Shown here: in pieces, positions 43,234 to 51,966 of the stretch
Position numbering within the stretch: the stretch's first letter is position 1
Layout: the number at the start of each line of letters is the position of its first letter
Source of the DNA: Vibrio japonicus
GTDB lineage: Bacteria; Pseudomonadota; Gammaproteobacteria; Enterobacterales; Vibrionaceae
Length of the DNA: 64,000 nt
NCBI RefSeq assembly: GCF_024582835.1
Contig: NZ_CP102097.1
Location: 496,001 to 560,000, forward strand
Direction of reading: 5' to 3'
Program-made: the position numbers and the translations under genes
Notes under the pieces: model-generated
Told to the model about the DNA's origin: nothing
Database searches by the model: none
The model's input: only the letters and a program-made list of their open reading frames with translations

Positions 43234-44769
43234 ATGCTGTCAAAAAGTCTCATACGTCAGTCCCATTTTTTAGGGACAAAGATAAGAAATCTCAGGAAAC
43301 GCAATCACTTAACGATGGAAGATCTGTCTGCAAGGTGTATAAGAGTGAATCCTGAGTACGCGCCGTCTGTTTCTTACCTATCTATGATTGAACGTGGCAA
43401 ACGCGTTCCGAGCATCGATATGTTGGAAGTGATCGCCGAAGTTTTTCAAAAAGATCCTGCGTGGTTTTTGGACGATGAACCAGAGCAAACAGACATTACT
43501 CCCGACAAAGGCAATCGCGGAGGGATCAGCGGTATGGCTTTAGAGCCTAGCTTCCTGTTCTCAAACGACATTTTACAGATCGCGATTCCAGAAATGCTTT
43601 CTCAAACCGGGATCACGGGTCGCCAGTTCGCTCATTTGCTGATTCGCGCTCACCAAGAGAGCAACCAAAACCACTTCCCTGATTTAGAGCGAGCAGCAGA
43701 AGAGGTCGGCTTGAAGCGTTTAAACCTATCTGCGGAAGATTTAATGGATATTGCCCGCAGCATGGGTTTAACCATTCGCTGGATATCTCGTCCACCACAA
43801 GACATTGTTGATGAGCTGGGTGTGAGTGCAAAGCAAATTATCACCTCGTTCTTCGAGCCACCGGGTTTCATCTATCTGAACGAAATTCTCAAACAGTACC
43901 CTACCCGCTTGAAGTACGATTTGGCGGTTTACCTTGGCCACTGCGTTTTGCACAACAAGGAAGGCTTGAAAAGCGTACTTTCCGTTGGACACACAAATAG
44001 TTGGGAAGAAAATTTACACCAGAACCCAACATCAGAGCTTAACTCACAAGATATTTTGCAAGCCTGGCGTGATTTTGAATCAAGCTTTTTTGCTGGCGCG
44101 TTGCTTTGCCCGAAAGTCCCCTTCCGTCAATTACTGGATAGAAATGGCTATGAAATTGACGTGCACAAGAAAGCTGGCGTATCCCCTTCGGTTGCAATGC
44201 GCAGGATGACGGTTGTTTCCCCTTATCCACACTGGCATTACTTTGATGCATATGGGCAGAACAAACTGAAAGCGGTCTATCGTGGTAATGGCATCCCGCT
44301 ACCATGGGGCAATATGCGTAAAGTAAATGATCCTTGTCAGCATTGGGCCGTGTTCAGAAGACTGTCAGAGCCACAAAACGGCAGCTCCGCACAAATCTCG
44401 ATTCTGAACGTCGGTGACGAGCCGAGAATCTACTGTTGTGAATCCGTGAACATGACGGACCCAGCGGGCAACAATCGTGTGCTTTGTGCGGGTATAGACC
44501 TGAACCCAGCCATTGACGCACAAGGTGGAGACTCCCGATTAATTGCAGAAGAGCTGAAATCACTCTGCGTCGGGAATGGCGGCACAGCGGCAATTCCAAG
44601 ACACATCCAGAAAGAATTTACGACGATAGCTAAAATTCTTAATATCAACTGGATTGAGCGTGGGATTCAATCAGACGCTAGGGTGATTTGTTCACGTGGC
44701 GCTGTGTGCCCCAGAAAGCCAAGCTGTTATAGCGGTTGTCAGGATGCAGAAGAGAATATTGAGCAATAG
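43234..44769 (+). CDS. XRE-family regulator with DUF3612 domain
   Basis: A 511-residue protein. Residues ~10-75 are a Cro/C1-type helix-turn-helix (MEDLSARCIRVNPEYAPSVSYLSMIERG). The long remainder matches the layout of the DUF3612 regulators, related to the ScfR/RamB type that control glyoxylate or acyl metabolism in other bacteria. A cysteine-rich C-terminus (CSRGAVCPRKPSCYSGC) could bind a metal or iron-sulfur centre. No convincing Shine-Dalgarno sequence precedes the ATG. The target is unknown; the divergent gene is the first candidate. Confidence 0.8.
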   Translation: MLSKSLIRQSHFLGTKIRNLRKRNHLTMEDLSARCIRVNPEYAPSVSYLSMIERGKRVPSIDMLEVIAEVFQKDPAWFLDDEPEQTDITPDKGNRGGISGMALEPSFLFSNDILQIAIPEMLSQTGITGRQFAHLLIRAHQESNQNHFPDLERAAEEVGLKRLNLSAEDLMDIARSMGLTIRWISRPPQDIVDELGVSAKQIITSFFEPPGFIYLNEILKQYPTRLKYDLAVYLGHCVLHNKEGLKSVLSVGHTNSWEENLHQNPTSELNSQDILQAWRDFESSFFAGALLCPKVPFRQLLDRNGYEIDVHKKAGVSPSVAMRRMTVVSPYPHWHYFDAYGQNKLKAVYRGNGIPLPWGNMRKVNDPCQHWAVFRRLSEPQNGSSAQISILNVGDEPRIYCCESVNMTDPAGNNRVLCAGIDLNPAIDAQGGDSRLIAEELKSLCVGNGGTAAIPRHIQKEFTTIAKILNINWIERGIQSDARVICSRGAVCPRKPSCYSGCQDAEENIEQ

Positions 44770-44779
44770 GCAAAAAAAT

Positions 44780-44812
44780 AGCCAACCACAAAAAGCGTGA
44801 TTGGCTGTATTT
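44780..44812 (+). terminator. probable terminator after the DUF3612 gene
   Basis: AGCCAACCAC/GTGATTGGCT stem (one mismatch) with a 7-base loop, tail GTATTTG. A second hairpin GTGACCCT/AGGGTCAC lies at 44855-44880. Confidence 0.6.
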
Positions 44813-45035
44813 GATTGTGAACAAAAAGGTTCACTAACAACGTCAGTTGGCTAGGTGACCCTCGGCTTAATAAGGGTCACTTAATATAAAGCATTAACCG
44901 TGCCAACTTTAAAAACAAGCAAAAAAGGTTGTTTTAGGCTAATTAAGCATCAATATACTAAAAACATGGTGCATAATGAATTACCAAAATGCAAATCAAT
45001 TGCTTTGTGCGAATTTGATTTTGCATTTTGCAAAT

Positions 45036-46037
45036 TCAAACACTTTCACCCACCTCAATCTTGTAGCCAAGGTCGATGCATTCAGGCCAGTCTTGGCTGC
45101 CTTTTAAACGCTCTATCAGTTGCTGGGCAGCGACTTTTCCTATCTCTTCCCTTGGTGTCAGTACCGTTGCTAACTTGGGTATCATCACCTGACTGATATC
45201 GTGACCATGAAATCCAGCGATTGCCATTTGGTCAGGAATCGATATTCCACGGCGCTGACACTCATAAAGTGCACCTATCGCTAAGTCATCATTCGTACAA
45301 AAAATGCCATCAACATTGGGATGCTTATCTAAAACCTCGCCAAGTAGTTTCGAACCCAATGTGAAAGACGAGGCCTCATCCGTCTGCAAAGTAATCGCTG
45401 TTTTACCCACTTCATCGAGCGCTTGCCGATAGCCTTCCATTTTAAGACGTGTTCGTTGATCCATCCGCGCAGCAAAATAGGCGATTTGCTCACAGCCTTG
45501 AGCCAGCATCGCTTTGGTCATGTCTTTAGCCGCTTGGGTGTTATCAAACCCTACCGCCTGCTCAATACGCGGTGAGTAGGAGTCCATAATTTCCACCACG
45601 GGAATGGAGGCCGTTTGTAGCATTTTGCGTGCTTTCTCGGTGTGGACGTTCTCGGAAAGAATGATCGCGTCAACGTTGTATGAGAGAAGCGAAGCGATAC
45701 TTTGTTCTTCAAGTGCTTCACTGTAGCTGTAGTGGGCAATCATGGTTTGATAACCCGCAGGTGTAGTCACCGATTCAATACCACGAATCACTTCAGCAAA
45801 CACCTGGTTCGTTAACGATGGAACCAGCACACCAATTGCGTTGGATTTTGCGTTAGAGAGAATATCCGGTGCCCGGTTAGGGATATAGCCGAGCTCTTCA
45901 ACCGCCTGTTCAACTTTTTCTCGGATTGCTTCTGAAACTTGAGAAGGGTCGCGCAAGCAGCGGCTGACTGTCATTTTAGTCACCCCTACCCGATCTGCGA
46001 TATCTTGCAACGTTGGACGTTTCTTCTTAATTGTCAT
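45036..46037 (-). CDS. gntR: gluconate-utilisation repressor GntR (LacI family)
   Basis: A 333-residue LacI-type repressor. The helix-turn-helix LQDIADRVGVTKMTVSRCL and the hinge GYIPNRAPDILSNAKSNAIGVL are nearly those of E. coli GntR. The rest is the sugar-binding domain. It should bind operators of the form TGTTAC-N2-GTAACA and leave them when gluconate is present. Such a site lies 26 bases upstream of its own gene, and two more before the TRAP genes. The gnd, gntK and TRAP genes lie upstream on the same strand. Confidence 0.93.
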   Translation of the reverse strand: MTIKKKRPTLQDIADRVGVTKMTVSRCLRDPSQVSEAIREKVEQAVEELGYIPNRAPDILSNAKSNAIGVLVPSLTNQVFAEVIRGIESVTTPAGYQTMIAHYSYSEALEEQSIASLLSYNVDAIILSENVHTEKARKMLQTASIPVVEIMDSYSPRIEQAVGFDNTQAAKDMTKAMLAQGCEQIAYFAARMDQRTRLKMEGYRQALDEVGKTAITLQTDEASSFTLGSKLLGEVLDKHPNVDGIFCTNDDLAIGALYECQRRGISIPDQMAIAGFHGHDISQVMIPKLATVLTPREEIGKVAAQQLIERLKGSQDWPECIDLGYKIEVGESV

Positions 46038-46062
46038 TGTTTATTTTTTATTCTACTTGTTG

Positions 46063-46076
46063 TGTTACTGGTAACA
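46063..46076. promoter_or_regulatory. GntR operator before gntR
   Basis: TGTTACTGGTAACA, a palindrome with one central-pair difference from the TRAP operators. Suggests self-repression. Confidence 0.7.
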
Positions 46077-46152
46077 TTGTACCCATCGCGACAATCATTT
46101 TCGTTGGCGTGGATAACAAAAAAGCGTTCACCCTAAGACAAACGCTTTAAAC

Positions 46153-47646
46153 TTACACCTCTTTTTGGCTTCTTGGCTCTTCACTCCAACTCATGTGGAA
46201 CTTACGATCTTCTGCTTCATCCACTCTTGAATAAGTATGGGAACCAAAGTAATCCCGCTGCGCTTGAAGAAGGTTGGCAGGCAATACATCGCATCGTAAT
46301 GCGTCAAAGTACCCGAGTGCAGAGCTTATCCCTGGCATAGGAACACCTGTGAGTGCTGAATTCGCCACCGTTTTACGCCATCCTAAAGTTCGCTTCTCAA
46401 CTTCTTGAACAAAGTGTTGAGAGAACAATAAATTCTCCAGCTGGCTTTGTGCTTGATACGCACTGGTGATTTCTTGCAAAAATGCCGCGCGGATAATACA
46501 CCCAGCGCGCCAGATTTTTGCTATTTGAGCAAAGTCTAGCTGCCACGCCTCTTTCTCAGACGTGCTATTCATTAAATCAAACCCTTGCGCATATACTGCA
46601 AGCTTGGCGCAATAAAGTGCGTCTCGAAGTTCATCCAGAGTTTGTTGCTTATCTACGTTGTTGTCTTTTACACTTTGAGTTTTCAGCACGGTACTCGCTT
46701 TTACTCGCACCGCTTTTTGTCCACTTTGCGCGCGAGCAAACACAGCTTGAGCGATGGTCGGAGCTGGCGCGCCCTCTTGCAAGCTGTTCACCGCAGTCCA
46801 TAAGCCAGTGCCTTTTTGACCCGCTTTGTCCAGCACCACTTCGACAAAGGGTTTTCCTGTCACTGGGTCTGGCGTTTGTAGAATATCCGCACTGATTTCC
46901 ATCAAGTAGCTATTAAGAACCCCTTTATTCCAGTCAGAAAAGGTGCCGCCGATCTCTTGCGCACTCATACCCAGAATGTCAGACATAAAATGGTACGCTT
47001 CGCAGATCAACTGCATGTCTGCGTATTCGATCCCATTGTGCACCATTTTCACGTAGTGACCCGCTCCTGCTGGTCCCAAGTACGCGGCGCATGGCTCGCC
47101 TTGATCAAACGGACCAACTGGTAGACCCTGCTCGTCCACTTTTGCTGCGATTGCATGCCACATCGGTTCAATGTAATTCCATGCGTCTCGATTGCCGCTT
47201 GCCATCAAGGCTGGACCAAATCGCGCCCCCACTTCACCGCCCGATACTGCGGTACTAAAAAAGCGCAGTTGGCCTTGATAACGCTGCTCACGTGCTTCAG
47301 TGTCAGTCCATAGACTATTGCCAGTATCGATAACAATATCTTCACTACTTAAGCCTGCGTTAAGTAGGTCCTGTACAACGTTATCGACAATCTCTCCTGC
47401 GGGTACAGATAGCGCAATCACTCGCGGCTTGGCTAGTGAACCCAGCAATTCAACCAAACTATCAACGGTAATTAATCGTCCTTTATCGCCCTTCGGCGTC
47501 AGTACCTTTGCGTCATCTAGTGCCGTCTGTTTGTGCTTATCACTGATATCAAAACCAGTGACGTTAAAGCCATGATCGACAAGGTTTAGCGCTAGGCTTT
47601 TCCCCATCACTCCCAAGCCAATCATTGCGATGTTAGATTGCGTCAT
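46153..47646 (-). CDS. gnd: 6-phosphogluconate dehydrogenase (decarboxylating)
   Basis: A 497-residue pentose-phosphate enzyme that oxidises 6-phosphogluconate to ribulose 5-phosphate and CO2. The N-terminal NADP fold begins IAMIGLGVMGKSLALNL. The substrate-binding Lys and Asn lie in KMVHNGIEY. The usual VSGGEEGAR signature reads VSGGEVGARFGPALMASG, a moderate variant. A GAGGAGT site precedes the ATG, which overlaps gntK by 14 bases. The gene belongs to the gluconate operon. Confidence 0.93.
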   Translation of the reverse strand: MTQSNIAMIGLGVMGKSLALNLVDHGFNVTGFDISDKHKQTALDDAKVLTPKGDKGRLITVDSLVELLGSLAKPRVIALSVPAGEIVDNVVQDLLNAGLSSEDIVIDTGNSLWTDTEAREQRYQGQLRFFSTAVSGGEVGARFGPALMASGNRDAWNYIEPMWHAIAAKVDEQGLPVGPFDQGEPCAAYLGPAGAGHYVKMVHNGIEYADMQLICEAYHFMSDILGMSAQEIGGTFSDWNKGVLNSYLMEISADILQTPDPVTGKPFVEVVLDKAGQKGTGLWTAVNSLQEGAPAPTIAQAVFARAQSGQKAVRVKASTVLKTQSVKDNNVDKQQTLDELRDALYCAKLAVYAQGFDLMNSTSEKEAWQLDFAQIAKIWRAGCIIRAAFLQEITSAYQAQSQLENLLFSQHFVQEVEKRTLGWRKTVANSALTGVPMPGISSALGYFDALRCDVLPANLLQAQRDYFGSHTYSRVDEAEDRKFHMSWSEEPRSQKEV

Positions 47647-48142
47647 TGTTTGACTCCTCTATCGCTTTTAATGCTGCGGTCAATACTTGTGGCACATCAG
47701 CAGAAATGTCGATAAACAAGGCTTCGTCTTTTTCTGGCTCGATAAGCGCTTCAAATTGGCTCTTAAGCATAGCTTCACCGTTGAAGTAATGATTAGCGCG
47801 CTGTTGATGACGAGACCAGATGGTATCAAAATCACCTTGTAGATAGACGATAACTAGCTCGTCATTGTCGCGACGTAAAATATCGCGATATGAAGGCTTA
47901 AGCGCCGAACATGCAATCACCGCTGCGTCATTGTTAACATATATACGATTAAGCGTTTCTAACCAGCCAATGCGGTCTTCATCGTTGAGCGGAATGCCTT
48001 GCGCCATTTTTTCCACGTTCGCTTTCGGGTGGTAATCATCCCCATCATGGAAAGGTAAACCCAGCGCTTTGGCAATCTCACTACCAATCAGGCTTTTACC
48101 ACAACCTGATACGCCCATAACTAAGATTTTTTTCGCTTTCAT
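47633..48142 (-). CDS. gntK: gluconokinase
   Basis: A 169-residue kinase that phosphorylates D-gluconate to 6-phosphogluconate with ATP. The P-loop is GVSGCGKSLIG near the N-terminus; FHDGDDYHPKANVEKM is the substrate-binding segment of the family. Length is typical. It overlaps gnd, so its product is handed straight to the next enzyme. An AAGGA site lies ~12 bases upstream. Confidence 0.95.
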   Translation of the reverse strand: MKAKKILVMGVSGCGKSLIGSEIAKALGLPFHDGDDYHPKANVEKMAQGIPLNDEDRIGWLETLNRIYVNNDAAVIACSALKPSYRDILRRDNDELVIVYLQGDFDTIWSRHQQRANHYFNGEAMLKSQFEALIEPEKDEALFIDISADVPQVLTAALKAIEESNNDAI

Positions 48143-48228
48143 TGGACAATACTATCCTTAGCCTTCAGCGCTCACTGAAGGCTGTGTGACCCAAATGGGT
48201 GTGTTGCTAATACAAAATTCGGTATTGG

Positions 48229-49545
48229 TTATTTCCACCACATGGCCAGTTCAGGGAACATGATCACAAGGCTTAACACAAAGATTTGTAGGCCGATAAA
48301 TGGCAGTAGTGACTGGAAGATCTCGCCAAGGCTGATGTCTTTTGGCGCAACAGATTTCAGGTAGAATGCAGCCGGACCAAACGGTGGCGACAAGAAAGAC
48401 ACCTGCATGTTGAGACAGAACACAACACCAAACCAAATCGGGTCGTAGCCTAGGCTAACCACAATCGGCACAAAGATTGGCATCGTCAGTAGCGCAACGC
48501 CTACCCAGTCAAGGAACATACCCAGTACCAACAAGATCACCATCATGATAAGCAATGTCAGCAATGCACTTCCGCCACTTAGGCCAAGAATCACTTCTTC
48601 TACAAAGTCGATACCGCCCATTAGGTTGTAGATGCCAACTAGCGCACTCGCACCGATGCCGATCCACATGATCATGCCACAGGTACGCATGGTTGCGATG
48701 GCACTCTCTTTGAGCATTTTGACGTTCATCTCGCCACGGATGATGGCTGAAATCATGATACCCACTACACCCAGAGCCGACGCTTCGGTCACTGAGGCTA
48801 CACCAGTGTAGATACTGCCAAGTACCACCGCGACAGAAAGCAGCGGGAAGAACAGCGCTTTAAAGTAGCTCACTTGAGGCTCTTCTTCTTCGCCAGAATC
48901 GCTTGGAATTGGCGCAAGAGAAGGGTTCAACTTACAACGAATCAGTACGTAAGCGATGTAACAACCTGCCAGAATAAACGCTGGTAAGAATGACGCTTTA
49001 AACAGGTCACCGATAGACACACTTGCCGTCATGCCATAGATGATCAGAACGATACTTGGCGGCAACATGGTACCTAGCGCACCACCAGCACAGGTAGTAC
49101 CGATCGCCAGTTTGCGGTCGTAACCTAAACGCAGCATTTGTGGCAATGCCAGAATGCCCAGTAGCACCGTCTCACCACCGATTACGCCCGACATTGATGC
49201 CAACAGTACCGCAACCAAAAGAGTCTGTACTGCAACGCCGCCACGAACTTTGCGACCAACCGACTTCATCGCGTCAAACAGGTCTTTAGCGATGCCCGAA
49301 CGGTCTAAAAGCGCCGCCATCAAAACAAACATCGGTACGGCTAAGAATACGTAGCCTGAAGCAAAGCTGTAGGTACGGCTCGCAATCAGTGGCAATGCGT
49401 CTGGGCCAAACCAGCAAAGGGTGAAGAAAATCGCAACAAAGCCTGTCACGAACGCCAACTGCATACCCGTAAGTAATAGGCCGATCATCATGACCAGCAT
49501 GAGTAAACTACCCCATGCAATGCCAATAGAAGATAAATCAAACAT
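48229..49545 (-). CDS. TRAP transporter large permease (DctM family)
   Basis: A 438-residue protein with ~12 membrane helices, the ion-coupled channel subunit of a tripartite ATP-independent transporter. GGETVLLGILALPQMLRLGYD and TCAGGALGTMLPPS are typical DctM segments. It starts eight bases before the small subunit ends (AAGGAAG site), so the two are coupled. The operon context points to gluconate or a related sugar acid as substrate. Confidence 0.92.
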   Translation of the reverse strand: MFDLSSIGIAWGSLLMLVMMIGLLLTGMQLAFVTGFVAIFFTLCWFGPDALPLIASRTYSFASGYVFLAVPMFVLMAALLDRSGIAKDLFDAMKSVGRKVRGGVAVQTLLVAVLLASMSGVIGGETVLLGILALPQMLRLGYDRKLAIGTTCAGGALGTMLPPSIVLIIYGMTASVSIGDLFKASFLPAFILAGCYIAYVLIRCKLNPSLAPIPSDSGEEEEPQVSYFKALFFPLLSVAVVLGSIYTGVASVTEASALGVVGIMISAIIRGEMNVKMLKESAIATMRTCGMIMWIGIGASALVGIYNLMGGIDFVEEVILGLSGGSALLTLLIMMVILLVLGMFLDWVGVALLTMPIFVPIVVSLGYDPIWFGVVFCLNMQVSFLSPPFGPAAFYLKSVAPKDISLGEIFQSLLPFIGLQIFVLSLVIMFPELAMWWK

Positions 49546-50095
49546 CGTCTTTCTTCCTTAGACCCATAATCTCTTGGATTAGGTGCAATACATACTGAAC
49601 AACAAGAATACAAAGGACGACGAAAATCAGACCTTTAAGAAGTGCGGGATATGGCGCATTCAGCACCGAGCCTGACGTTTCGAGGCGCAATTCACCCCAA
49701 GGTGTAAACCATGACTCCATCGCCATCGCGTAGGAGGCGTACGCCAACATACCAGCAAACGCTAAACCGACAACGTGGTGAACCAAGTTAAGGTATTTGC
49801 GCGTTTGATTGGAAACCGAATCGTAAATCAGCACGACTCGTACGTGTTTGTTCGCTGCAAAAGCGTAAATACCACCGACGATAAACAGTGAACCGCCAAT
49901 AAACGAAGCCGTTTCATGCACCCAAGTCGTTGGCGCATCAAACACATATCGCATCACAACTTCGTAGAAAGAAATCAGTACCGTAAAGATGAAGAACCAA
50001 CTCAGTACATTACTGATCTTAATGATCGCTTTATCAAGAAAGTTTCTTGGCTGTTCTTCTTGTTCGTGAGGAACGTGTGGGGTTTTATCAGTCAT
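49538..50095 (-). CDS. TRAP transporter small permease (DctQ family)
   Basis: A ~185-residue membrane protein with four helices (near residues 25-50, 60-80, 100-120, 145-170), typical of DctQ, plus WVHETASFIGGSLFIVGGIYAF. It pairs with the large subunit. I start it at the ATG at 50095, with GGGAAAAG upstream; an ATG at 50101 and a GTG at 50128 are also in frame. Third position of the transporter set, after the binding protein. Confidence 0.9.
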   Translation of the reverse strand: MTDKTPHVPHEQEEQPRNFLDKAIIKISNVLSWFFIFTVLISFYEVVMRYVFDAPTTWVHETASFIGGSLFIVGGIYAFAANKHVRVVLIYDSVSNQTRKYLNLVHHVVGLAFAGMLAYASYAMAMESWFTPWGELRLETSGSVLNAPYPALLKGLIFVVLCILVVQYVLHLIQEIMGLRKKDDV

Positions 50096-50163
50096 TACCA
50101 TCTTTTCCCAAAAAATAAGGAGGACCACAGCCCTCCTGAGAGAAGCTTGCTAAATCAACGAAC

Positions 50164-51180
50164 TTATAAAAGGCCGTTTGTTTCTAGGAATGTTGTCACT
50201 GATTCATACACTTTTTGTGCATTTGGGGAACGTTCAGCAAACACTTTCCATTGTGATTTCGCGATTTCACGGAACTTCTTACGCTCTTCGTCAGACCAGT
50301 TGTGAATAGTGATATCTGGATTTGCCTGCGCTTCTTTTACCGCTGCTTGATCAGCCATTTTTAGCTGGGTCGTCATATCGTAAGAGAAGTCACGTACCGA
50401 CGTTTGTAGAATAGTCTGCAGGTCTTCAGGCATCTTGTCCCATTTCTTCTGAGAAATAGAGATATCGATAAGCGGTAGCGAGTGGAAGCCTGGCTGAACT
50501 GGGTGTGTCGCGATGTCGTTCATGCCCGCTTTTTGGTTTGTCGAAAATACCGTGTAGTCCGCTGCATCGATAACGCCTTTGCTCAAACCAGTAAACACTT
50601 CTGAACCTGGTAGGTTAACTGGTGTTGCGCCAGCTGCGGCAAACACTTGTTGAACTAGACCTTCTGGCGCGCGCAGTTTTAGACCTTTCAGGTCAGCCAC
50701 ACCATCGATTGGCTTTTTAGAGATGAACGATTCTACGCCTGTTGTTGACGCGCCAACGAACTTCACACCGTAAGGAGCGTAAAGCTCAGTCATCAGCTCA
50801 TTACCACCGCCGTAGTTCATGTATTGCAGTAGTTGCGTTGTGTCAGACCACGCACCTACCGTGTTACCAATCAAGCCGAATGCAGGATCTTTACCAGAGA
50901 AGTAACCCGTCGCCGTGACTTGACCATCCAGAATACCCATTTTAATCGCGCCAAGCGTTTCTGTGTGCTTAACCACCGCGCCTACTGGTAACAAGTCTAT
51001 GTCGATACGACCGTTAGACATCTTTTCAACGCGATCTGCCCAGTTTTGTTGAACTTGGAAATTCAAATCACCAGATGGGTCAGAAGACTGGATTTTTAGT
51101 TTAAAGTCAGCTGCAAGTGCAGACACAGAAAACAGTCCAGTAATAGAGGCAGCAAGCAAAGTTTTGGTCATCGCTTTCAT
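50164..51180 (-). CDS. TRAP transporter solute-binding protein (DctP family)
   Basis: A 338-residue periplasmic binding protein. A signal peptide covers ~23 residues (ends SVSALAA). The mature part has the DctP fold, with LKGLKLRAPEGLVQQVFAA containing the conserved Arg that contacts a carboxylate of the ligand. It delivers the sugar acid to the membrane subunits. It is the first gene of the operon, and two GntR operators sit just upstream. Confidence 0.92.
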   Translation of the reverse strand: MKAMTKTLLAASITGLFSVSALAADFKLKIQSSDPSGDLNFQVQQNWADRVEKMSNGRIDIDLLPVGAVVKHTETLGAIKMGILDGQVTATGYFSGKDPAFGLIGNTVGAWSDTTQLLQYMNYGGGNELMTELYAPYGVKFVGASTTGVESFISKKPIDGVADLKGLKLRAPEGLVQQVFAAAGATPVNLPGSEVFTGLSKGVIDAADYTVFSTNQKAGMNDIATHPVQPGFHSLPLIDISISQKKWDKMPEDLQTILQTSVRDFSYDMTTQLKMADQAAVKEAQANPDITIHNWSDEERKKFREIAKSQWKVFAERSPNAQKVYESVTTFLETNGLL

Positions 51181-51260
51181 AGTCGGGGGTATCCTTGTTT
51201 TGTTTCATGTCTCCAATCTAGCATTTACCTGCCGATTGGTTGATCCGGTTAATTGTTATA

Positions 51261-51274
51261 TGTTACCGGTAACT
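51261..51274. promoter_or_regulatory. GntR operator 1 before the TRAP operon
   Basis: TGTTACCGGTAACT. Half of a pair centred 24 bp apart, ~85 bases before the binding-protein gene. Confidence 0.75.
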
Positions 51275-51284
51275 TTGGTAGCAA

Positions 51285-51298
51285 TGTTACCGGTAACA
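51285..51298. promoter_or_regulatory. GntR operator 2 before the TRAP operon
   Basis: TGTTACCGGTAACA, a perfect palindrome. Confidence 0.8.
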
Positions 51299-51441
51299 GG
51301 AAAACGTTTTCCATGACAGAAATCACAAGTTTTATTTTTGTTAATATAAGGAAACAAAATAGGATTAGAGATTGTGATCACCCTCACGCTAAGGACTCAC
51401 GCGTGAGGCGGGAAACACTCTGATGAATAGACGGTGGTGGA

Positions 51442-51876
51442 TTACTGTTTACGGAAAACCCAAATCGGTCCTATCAGCAAATACGTGAAATCATCAAAAA
51501 ATGAGGGATGATTCCCTTCAACTTTATGGCCAATAAACTGAAGCAGCCAAAACATGGCGAACATCAGAAGCGATACCATCAGAACGGGTAACTGGAGCAA
51601 CTCTAACGACCAAATGAGGCACACACAGGCTAGCGTGAATCCGAGCATCATCATAAAAACACTCAATGAAAGCCTAAAATAAAACACCATTAAGGGAATC
51701 ATGGCCACCCAAATCCAGTTTAATGAAACACCATAAATTGAAACGGTTGGAATCGACCATATCAAGCCAACTACAGACAAATAAATACCTGGCACCGCAA
51801 CCGTATGGATTTTTTTGTTGATTGGATGTTGGTGACTCTCCCCATAATCTGAGAGCCATTGTGTCAAGTTACGCAT
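51442..51876 (-). CDS. Mpo1-like (DUF962) membrane protein
   Basis: A 144-residue protein with four membrane helices. The family signature SHQHPINKKIHTVAVPG is at residues ~14-30 and HKVEGNHPSFFDD near residue 115, with conserved His residues as in yeast Mpo1, an iron-dependent fatty-acid dioxygenase in phytosphingosine breakdown. Whether bacterial members do the same is unknown. It is monocistronic. Confidence 0.85.
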   Translation of the reverse strand: MRNLTQWLSDYGESHQHPINKKIHTVAVPGIYLSVVGLIWSIPTVSIYGVSLNWIWVAMIPLMVFYFRLSLSVFMMMLGFTLACVCLIWSLELLQLPVLMVSLLMFAMFWLLQFIGHKVEGNHPSFFDDFTYLLIGPIWVFRKQ

Positions 51877-51966
51877 AACAACCTCAAAACAAACCTATCT
51901 CTTTTTCTATAGCATGCTTTGGTCAGTTATGCGCAGTAATCAATAACAACTTAGCCTGACGTTTGT

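Noticed and set aside
44817..44834. CRP-like palindrome GTGAAC-N6-GTTCAC
   Set aside because: The spacing and outer bases do not fit TGTGA-N6-TCACA, and it lies downstream of a gene beside a terminator.
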